Assembly (NCBI GenBank): GCA_007131625.1
Contig: SLQC01000096.1
Location: 1-49,857, forward strand
Direction of reading: 5' to 3'
Length of the DNA stretch: 49,857 nt
Source of the DNA: Balneolales bacterium
GTDB lineage: Bacteria; Bacteroidota; Rhodothermia; Balneolales; Natronogracilivirgulaceae
The translations under genes and the position numbers were made by a program. A model generated the notes under the pieces. It worked only from the letters and a program-made list of their open reading frames with translations, was not told the DNA's origin and searched no databases. This document shows positions 44,275-49,857 of the stretch, piece by piece (within the stretch, counting starts at the first letter, position 1; each line of letters starts with the position of its first letter).

Positions 44275-44467
44275 ATGAAACATCCATGGCGAAAGAATTA
44301 GACATACAGGTGCATGATTAAATACGGTCATGGCATTACATGTGACGTTATATATAAGAAAAATTTAAACACATGAAACATCCATGGCCGATAATTCGGA
44401 CACACAGGCATATGATTAAACACATGGATACTCCATCTGACATTATTAATCAAAACATTTTAAACAG
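44275..44467 (+). repeat. Two tandem units of the structured repeat between glpF and nfeD
   Basis: Units 44275-44372 and 44373-44467, both starting ATGAAACATCCATGGC. The second has the main stem CATCCATG/CATGGATa, inner hairpin CCGATAATTCGG and terminal stem CATCTG/CAGATG. The first has terminal stem CATGTG/CACATG, a compensatory change, and a mixed main stem: a left arm like unit 2 here but a right arm (GGTCATGGC) like the glpD-side units, suggesting recombination between types. The array ends nine bases before ATG 44476. No gene in 44153-44274. Confidence 0.85.
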
Positions 44468-44475
44468 ATGAACAG

Positions 44476-45858
44476 ATGAAGCGACTTCAAGTGATAGCAA
44501 TTTGGTTGTTTGCTGTCGGTTCCGGTTTGGTACTTACATCTGCACTTTTAAAACCTGGCGACGGGAGGGGCTCGCAGTACAACTATCGGATCAATGCTGC
44601 TCCTTTTGAACTCACCAATCCAGATGAAAATGAATCCGAGCCGGTGAGAACAGTCAGTGTGATTCGTGTGGAGGGTTCAATTGGCCCGACCGTCAGCAAT
44701 TACATATCACGTGGGCTCCAGATTGCCGGTGAACGGGGCGATGCCGCATTGATCATCGAACTTGATACACCGGGAGGGATGCTTAACGTGACCCAGGACA
44801 TTGTGCAGATGCTGCTGGGATCCCGTCTGCCTGTTGCTGTTTATGTAACACCCGAGGGAGCCAACGCAGGCAGTGCGGGGACGTTCATCACTCTGGCCGC
44901 ACATGTGGCGGCTATGTCGCCGGCGACCAGTATCGGGGCAGCATCACCGGTGCAGATGATGGGTGGACAAATAGACACGGTCATGCAGAAAAAAATTTTC
45001 AACTTCACTGAGAGTTTTATTGAAAGTATCGCCGAGGCGCGTGACCGTAATGTGGAATGGGCGAAATCGGCCGTACGCGACGGAGCCTCCATTACAAGCA
45101 AGGAAGCGGTCGAGATCAATGTCATTGACATACTGGCATCCGACTTGTCCGATCTTCTCGACCAAATGCACGATTTTGAGATCAATGAGCACAAGCTGGA
45201 AACGCGTGATGCCGACATAAATCGTATCAATCCCAATCTGGCCGAACGGTTCTTCGGTTTTATTTTTCGACCCGAAGTGCTTTTAATTTTGACCCTGGTC
45301 TCGATTTATGGAATTCTAGGTGAGATAAGCAACCCCGGTGCAATTGTTCCCGGTGTTGCCGGCGTTATTTCGCTGATACTGCTGCTTTTCGGAGTGGCCG
45401 CCATGCCGATCGATGTCGCCGGATTCCTGTTGATCGGCCTTGCACTTATACTCTTTATCATGGAAGCATTTACACCGACATATGGACTTCTGCTCGGCAG
45501 CGGGGGCGTCGCTTTTTTTCTGGGTGCTCTGATGTTGTTTCAGGATTTTCCAGAGGATATGCAGCTGTCGTTGACGTGGATTATTCCGGCGACCTTGGTT
45601 ACCGTGCTGTTTTTCGCCTGGGTCGTTTATTTTGGAATAAAAGCACAATTCCGGGCTAAGAGATCTGGCGTTGAAATCATGGTGGGGCAAACTGCCAAAG
45701 TTGTTGACAGGGTGGATCAGGAAAAAGGCAGGGTTTTGCTGGGCGGCGAATATTGGAATGCCCGAAGCGAGATGCCGATTAAAAAAGGTGAAATATGTGA
45801 AATTATTGCCGTGCAAGGTCTTACTTTGCAAGTTAAGCCGATCGAAAAAAAACAATAA
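44476..45858 (+). CDS. NfeD-family membrane serine protease (ClpP class)
   Basis: This is the long NfeD1b type: signal or anchor helix (about 6-24), ClpP-like protease domain with ELDTPGGMLNVTQDIV (96-110), the nucleophile S133 in GANAGSAGTFITLA and candidate general-base lysines K172/K173, then four membrane helices (EVLLILTLVSIYGILG; VAGVISLILLLFGVA; AGFLLIGLALILFIMEA; GLLLGSGGVAFFLGALM) and a C-terminal OB-fold domain (GQTAKVVDRVDQEKGRVLLGGEYW). Family members act with slipin/SPFH proteins, and such a gene follows directly. Repeat units precede it. Confidence 0.92.
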   Translation: MKRLQVIAIWLFAVGSGLVLTSALLKPGDGRGSQYNYRINAAPFELTNPDENESEPVRTVSVIRVEGSIGPTVSNYISRGLQIAGERGDAALIIELDTPGGMLNVTQDIVQMLLGSRLPVAVYVTPEGANAGSAGTFITLAAHVAAMSPATSIGAASPVQMMGGQIDTVMQKKIFNFTESFIESIAEARDRNVEWAKSAVRDGASITSKEAVEINVIDILASDLSDLLDQMHDFEINEHKLETRDADINRINPNLAERFFGFIFRPEVLLILTLVSIYGILGEISNPGAIVPGVAGVISLILLLFGVAAMPIDVAGFLLIGLALILFIMEAFTPTYGLLLGSGGVAFFLGALMLFQDFPEDMQLSLTWIIPATLVTVLFFAWVVYFGIKAQFRAKRSGVEIMVGQTAKVVDRVDQEKGRVLLGGEYWNARSEMPIKKGEICEIIAVQGLTLQVKPIEKKQ

Positions 45859-45876
45859 ACTAAAGGCGAGGTTACT

Positions 45877-46764
45877 ATGGAACTGATTTTTGGCGAAACC
45901 GGATGGTTAACCTGGGTGGTTACGATTATTATTTTACTTGCAATTATTGTTCCGCAGATGTTTCGGATTATGCGCGAATATGAGCGGGCGGTGGTTTTCC
46001 GACTTGGGAAATTCTATATGACCAAGGGGCCCGGACTCATCATTCTCATTCCATTTATTGATAAGATAGTACGGGTGGATCTGAGGGTCCTTACCATCAA
46101 TGTGGATAAACAGGAAGTGATTACCAAGGACAACGTAACGGTGAATGTAGATGCCATTACGTTCTTCCGGGTTGTGGATGCTGAAAAGGCGGTGATCAAT
46201 GTAGAGCACTATCTTTCAGCCACTTCCTGGCTCGCACAAACCACGTTGCGAAGTGTGTTAGGGCAGGCCGAGTTGGATGAGGTACTCTCCGAGCGAGACA
46301 AAATAAACAAAAAGATTCAGGAAATTATTGATCAGCATACCGATCCCTGGGGCATCAAGGTGGTGACCGTTGAAGTACGGGATGTGACCTTGCCCGCGAG
46401 CATGCAGCGCGCCATGGCGAGACAGGCCGAGATGGAGCGCGAGCGTCGTGCGAAAGTTATTAATGCCCAGGGTGAATTCCAGGCAGCGGCCAAGCTGGTT
46501 GAGGCCGGTAAGATGATCGAAGGTACCCCTACAGCGTTGCAATTGCGGTTCCTGCAGACCATGTCGGAGGTCGGAAACGAAAACGCCACATTTACGATCC
46601 TGCCGCTTCCGATGAATTTCCTGGAGGCGTTCCAGCCGGGTGGCCCGATGGGTTACGGCGGTGCACAAACAAAAGCTGCTGCCGGCAAATCAACTCCGGC
46701 ATCAAGCGAAGAAAAATTGGGTAAATCCTCCGAAAGAAAGTCGAAGGGTAAGGGCGGCAAATAA
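45877..46764 (+). CDS. Slipin (stomatin/SPFH family)
   Basis: N-terminal membrane hairpin (WVVTIIILLAIIVPQMFRI), then the SPFH domain: REYERAVVFRLGKFYMTKGPGLIILIPF, VDKQEVITKDNVTVNVDAITFF, TLRSVLGQAELDEVLSERDKIN and WGIKVVTVEVRDVTLPASMQ, followed by a coiled-coil (RQAEMERERRAKVINAQGE) and oligomerisation segment. The last 45 residues are low-complexity and basic (Ala, Ser, Lys, Gly). In pairs with NfeD it forms membrane microdomain scaffolds cleaved by the protease. AGGCGAGG lies seven bases before ATG 45877, a good ribosome site; the nfeD stop is 18 bases upstream. Confidence 0.94.
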   Translation: MELIFGETGWLTWVVTIIILLAIIVPQMFRIMREYERAVVFRLGKFYMTKGPGLIILIPFIDKIVRVDLRVLTINVDKQEVITKDNVTVNVDAITFFRVVDAEKAVINVEHYLSATSWLAQTTLRSVLGQAELDEVLSERDKINKKIQEIIDQHTDPWGIKVVTVEVRDVTLPASMQRAMARQAEMERERRAKVINAQGEFQAAAKLVEAGKMIEGTPTALQLRFLQTMSEVGNENATFTILPLPMNFLEAFQPGGPMGYGGAQTKAAAGKSTPASSEEKLGKSSERKSKGKGGK

Positions 46765-46945
46765 ACAAGATGGATGTATATTTGCCATTTCAAAAGCGAC
46801 AACTGTCCTAATTCACCTGGCGGAATATGCTTATGTGAGAATCGGAAATGATATCGCCATGTTTTACGGGAAAGAGATCGAATTCCTTAATGACAGATAG
46901 AACTTTCATGCACTGATGTCATGCACTATTGAATTTGTTCCCTCT

Positions 46946-48523
46946 ATGAAGCATTTCAATCGTATTTTTTGCACTTCATTCTTTGTAATAATGCTGTTTT
47001 GCTATATTACAGCTTGTCAGATAGGCGAAACCAGTCTGCCCGACGCTCCACCGGATAATCTTTCAACCTTTATCGAAGAGGGACTGGAACAGTGGGATAT
47101 CCCCGGGATGGCCGTGGCTGTAATCCATAAAGACTCTGTCGTTTTTGCCGAAGGGTTCGGTGTACGAAAGCTCGGCGAGCCGGATCCGGTGGATGAACAC
47201 ACGCTTTTTGGCGTCGCCTCCATCAGCAAGTCGTTCACTGCGGCTGCACTAGGATTACTGGTCGAAGAAGGTCGGATCGACTGGGACGACCCCATTGTGG
47301 ATTATCTGCCCGATTTTCAACTCTATGATCCTTGGGTGACCCAAAAGATTACCATTCGCGATGCATTGACGCACCGGAGCGGACTCGGCCGAATGATTGG
47401 CAACCGCCTTCAGTACATGACCAACCGGGATCGTGACGAACTGATCTACCGTCTGCGATATCTTGATCCCGAAGCGCCCTTGCGGTCGGGGTACATCTAC
47501 AATAATATGATGTATCTGGTAGCCGGACAGATCATTCCCGCAATTACCGGTCAAAGTTGGGATGACTTTGTGACGAAGAGGTTATTCAGCCCGCTTGGTA
47601 TGGATCGCAGCAACACTTCCATCACACAGATTGACGACGACGAAAACGCTGCCTGGCCGCATCAGGAAATCAGGGGGGAGGTTGTTACCATCCCTCGTAG
47701 GAATTTTGATAATGCGGGTCCGGCCGCATCAATCAACACCAGCGTGACGGAATTGGCGCAATGGGTCCGGCTGCATCTGGGTGAACCGGGTAATTACGAA
47801 AGCACCCGGCTGATTGGCGAGGAGGTCATGCTTGAAATGCATTCGGCTCAAACACCGATTCCGGTTGATCAAATGTATGGGGATGTGCGGGCCTACGGAC
47901 TAGGCTGGTTTATTGAAAGTTATCGGGGAGTGCGGACCGAACGCCATGGCGGTGCTACCGACGGAATAAATACCACCATGATTTTGGTTCCGGAACTGGA
48001 TCTTGGTGTCATTGTGGTAAGCAATACGTTTTCGGTTTTCCGTGATGCAGTTGTCTATAAAAATCTCGATCACTATCTGGGTATCAATGAGACGGACTGG
48101 AACCAGTTCTACCGTGAGCGTTACGAGCGGGACTATCAAAAACAGATAGCACTGCGCGATTCCATTCACGAGTTGCGTATGGCCCGTATCGATACCTCGC
48201 TGCCATTAGAGCGTTACACAGGGCGCTACTACGATGATCTCTATGCCGAACTTGAAGTACTGCAGGATGATAACGGAAATCTGATATTGCGGTTTTGGGA
48301 GGATGATTCGCTGATGGCCGATCTCCAACACTGGGAGGGCGACCGGTTCCGGGCTATATGGCACAATCCGGCGCAGCGCGAGAAATTTGTCGAATTTGTG
48401 ATGGGACGGCGCGGTGTGGTCGAGGGGATCGATGTGACCTATAACCTGCGTCCAAATTTATTGCAAGTTGGGGCGTATCCATCGGATTATACGCGGACGG
48501 TTCGGTATGAGAAAGTGGAATGA
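46946..48523 (+). CDS. Class C beta-lactamase-like serine hydrolase lipoprotein
   Basis: From ATG 46946 the N-terminus is a lipoprotein signal (SFFVIMLFCYITAC). The penicillin-binding fold follows: WDIPGMAVAVIHKDSVVFAEGFG, the SxxK motif SISK in TLFGVASISKSFTAAALG, the YxN motif in YIYNNMMYLVAG and the third motif HGG in ERHGGATDGINT. The C-terminal 110 residues (ERYTGRYYDDLYAELEVL) form a lipocalin-like DUF3471 domain. Such proteins are esterases or peptidases rather than true beta-lactamases. ATG 46916 would add ten residues and is less likely. The 46765-46915 spacer holds no supported gene. Confidence 0.9.
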   Translation: MKHFNRIFCTSFFVIMLFCYITACQIGETSLPDAPPDNLSTFIEEGLEQWDIPGMAVAVIHKDSVVFAEGFGVRKLGEPDPVDEHTLFGVASISKSFTAAALGLLVEEGRIDWDDPIVDYLPDFQLYDPWVTQKITIRDALTHRSGLGRMIGNRLQYMTNRDRDELIYRLRYLDPEAPLRSGYIYNNMMYLVAGQIIPAITGQSWDDFVTKRLFSPLGMDRSNTSITQIDDDENAAWPHQEIRGEVVTIPRRNFDNAGPAASINTSVTELAQWVRLHLGEPGNYESTRLIGEEVMLEMHSAQTPIPVDQMYGDVRAYGLGWFIESYRGVRTERHGGATDGINTTMILVPELDLGVIVVSNTFSVFRDAVVYKNLDHYLGINETDWNQFYRERYERDYQKQIALRDSIHELRMARIDTSLPLERYTGRYYDDLYAELEVLQDDNGNLILRFWEDDSLMADLQHWEGDRFRAIWHNPAQREKFVEFVMGRRGVVEGIDVTYNLRPNLLQVGAYPSDYTRTVRYEKVE

Positions 48524-48645
48524 TCAGTACTTTTATGGTGATTTTGATAATATTTTTGTTGATACAATGACAATTATCAGGTATTTATTGAAGTAATGGT
48601 TTTTTTACCGGATCTTTTACTACTCAGGAATTAATCGATTAATTA

Positions 48646-49857
48646 TTGTTCCGAATCCGCAAATTTATAGTGGATGCAGCTGTTATCAAATATCTTATCC
48701 TGATAATCCTTCTTTTTGCCGGGTCACTTGCTGTTGAAGCCTACGGCCATTCCACTGCAGAGCAGAGTTTGTCATCCCCTGCAGTTCAATCCTACGGCAA
48801 TTCTACCGCGAAGCAGAACCTGTCATCTCCACACCCGAATCTGCTCATAAACGAGATTATGGCCTCAAATGCCACAACCGTGGAAGATGAGGACGGTGAT
48901 GCAGAGGACTGGGTAGAAATTTATAATGCAGGTAACGAGTCATTAAACCTGAATGAGTACAGTTTATCCGACGATTATGACGAACCCTATCAGTGGATGT
49001 TTCCCGAGATTACACTTGATCCCGGTGATTATCTCCTTATTTGGGCTTCCGGCAAAGACCGCAGAGATCCGGAATCCGAACTGCATACCAACTTCCGCAT
49101 CGCCGCCTCCGGAGAGGAGGTGATCCTGACCCATTACGATGGTACCCGTGTGGATGCGCTTCCCCCGACAGAAATCCCGACTGACATAAGTATCGGCCGG
49201 AAGCCTGGTGGATCCGACAAATGGTATTTCTTCAAAGAGCCCACGCCGGGTGCTGCGAATGCGACCGCCGGCTATTCCGGAGTTCTTGAGCCTCCTGCTT
49301 TTTCTGTAGCACCGGGATTTTATTCCGAAGAAATTGAGCTCACGATAGAACACCCGGATCCGGATGCGACCATATATTACACGTTGAATGGATCTGAACC
49401 GACAACAGAATCTTCCGCTTATTCGATTCCGATAAAAATTCGTGATCGGAGCGATGATTCGAATGATGTTTCCTCAATTCCCACTGCCGGCAGCATCTAT
49501 TGGTCGGAACCCGAGGAACCGGTAAAAAAATCAACGGTTGTGCGTACACGAGCTATCAAATCCGGATTTATTTCAAGCAGTGTGACTGCAGGGACATTTT
49601 TTATCGATCAAAAAGGTGCACAGAGATACTCGCTGCCGGTGGTTTCCATTTCTACAGATCGCGATCATTTTTTCAATGACGAAACCGGTATTTATGTCTA
49701 TGGCAACTCACAGAATGGTAATTTCCAGGAAAGGGGCCCTGACTGGGAAAGACCGGTTCATATAGAGATGTTTAATGAAAAAGGCAATTTGTTCCTGGAT
49801 CAGCCGGCCGGCGTCCGAATTCATGGTGGCGCTACCCGGTTCTTCGGTCAAAAGTCC
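48646..49857 (+). CDS. Lamin-tail/CotH surface protein, 5' part (cut by window edge)
   Basis: An open frame runs from TTG 48646 (or GTG 48670) off the end of the window, at least 404 codons. A signal peptide (VIKYLILIILLFAGSLAVEAYG) leads to a 17-residue duplication (YGHSTAEQSLSSPAVQS / YGNSTAKQNLSSPHPNL). Then comes a lamin-tail domain (LLINEIMASNATTVEDEDGD, EDWVEIYNAG, PTPGAANATAG), a chitobiase-type beta-sandwich (APGFYSEEIELTIEHPD, ATIYYTLNGSEPT) and the start of a CotH-like domain (LPVVSISTDRDHFFNDETG, VHIEMFNEKG, AGVRIHGGATR). This domain order is common in secreted Bacteroidota proteins. Role unknown; the CotH kinase motif lies beyond the window. Confidence 0.85.
   Translation, partial: MFRIRKFIVDAAVIKYLILIILLFAGSLAVEAYGHSTAEQSLSSPAVQSYGNSTAKQNLSSPHPNLLINEIMASNATTVEDEDGDAEDWVEIYNAGNESLNLNEYSLSDDYDEPYQWMFPEITLDPGDYLLIWASGKDRRDPESELHTNFRIAASGEEVILTHYDGTRVDALPPTEIPTDISIGRKPGGSDKWYFFKEPTPGAANATAGYSGVLEPPAFSVAPGFYSEEIELTIEHPDPDATIYYTLNGSEPTTESSAYSIPIKIRDRSDDSNDVSSIPTAGSIYWSEPEEPVKKSTVVRTRAIKSGFISSSVTAGTFFIDQKGAQRYSLPVVSISTDRDHFFNDETGIYVYGNSQNGNFQERGPDWERPVHIEMFNEKGNLFLDQPAGVRIHGGATRFFGQKS
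48740..48841 (+). repeat. 51-bp in-frame tandem duplication in the lamin-tail/CotH gene
   Basis: CCTACGGCCATTCCACTGC at 48740 recurs as CCTACGGCAATTCTACCGC at 48791, a period of 51 bases or 17 codons, right after the signal peptide. Several substitutions separate the copies, so the duplication is not recent. Confidence 0.8.

Noticed and set aside
41434..44467. CRISPR array
   Set aside because: Units are 94-101 bp with variation throughout, no constant 28-37 bp repeat with unique spacers, and no cas genes.
44373..44471. Conserved small protein beginning MKHPWP in the repeat units
   Set aside because: Only three of seven units keep this frame; others stop after 4-8 codons, so the repeat is better explained by structure than by a peptide.
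46640..46900. 86-codon frame overlapping the slipin end
   Set aside because: Mostly out-of-frame slipin sequence; the part beyond the slipin stop has no start, signal or domain of its own.
1..49857. tRNA or rRNA genes
   Set aside because: I looked for T-loop-like GGTTCGAATC and rRNA landmarks and saw no cloverleaf-compatible context; a tRNAscan run would settle it.

Overview
The window reads as chromosomal DNA of a Gram-negative bacterium of the Bacteroidota/Rhodothermota/Balneolota type. This rests on family content: two DUF3078 outer-membrane proteins, lamin-tail proteins with a gliding/FlgD-like C-terminal module, Tat-exported xylose-isomerase-like and Gfo/Idh/MocA proteins, and a stomatin/NfeD pair. 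Shine-Dalgarno sequences are scarce and some starts are TTG or GTG. The lineage is an inference from families, not from a marker alignment. I found no rRNA, tRNA, CRISPR array, prophage or intact transposase.

Layout. 0-5 kb: a secreted FnIII-like protein, a PyrR-like phosphoribosyltransferase, two tandem DUF3078 barrels (the first with its signal peptide out of frame) and a group II PLP decarboxylase. 5-15.6 kb: an outer-membrane barrel, a SpoU-type RNA methyltransferase, glutamate racemase, a large lamin-tail surface protein, aspartate-semialdehyde dehydrogenase, a Tat-exported TIM-barrel protein and an NmrA-like reductase. 15.9-20.2 kb: glycyl-tRNA synthetase, a SlyD-like FKBP, a luciferase-like oxidoreductase and a DUF2459 lipoprotein. 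20.2-24 kb: a gene graveyard holding a catalase relic, the C-terminal end of a COG4889-type helicase, a metallophosphoesterase relic and two inverted copies of a structured repeat, between an intact alpha/beta hydrolase and an intact methyltransferase. 24-31.1 kb: a TetR-regulated efflux operon (TolC, HlyD-like adaptor, two ATPases, two ABC-2 permeases) of YbhGFSR type. 31.3-39.6 kb: a small carbohydrate island (GH109-like oxidoreductase, a 1.3-kilo-residue PL26/YetA-like lipoprotein, oligogalacturonate-lyase-like propeller, GntR/UTRA regulator). 39.8-44.2 kb: glpK-glpD-glpF for glycerol uptake and oxidation. 44.5-49.9 kb: NfeD protease, slipin, a class C beta-lactamase-like lipoprotein and the start of a lamin-tail/CotH protein cut by the window edge.

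The most unusual signal is non-coding. A repeat unit of about 94-101 bp occurs in tandem between glpK and glpD (three copies), between glpF and nfeD (two copies), and inverted at 21.84-22.02 kb (two copies), with a 3'-end fragment in front of the first DUF3078 gene. The copies differ in sequence but keep pairing: at least two helices show compensatory changes, which suggests selection on folded RNA or DNA. The unit boundary coincides with the ATG of glpD and of the first DUF3078 gene, and these two start regions share 23 identical bases. Separately, many spacers carry their own unrelated short tandem repeats of 10-50 bp period.
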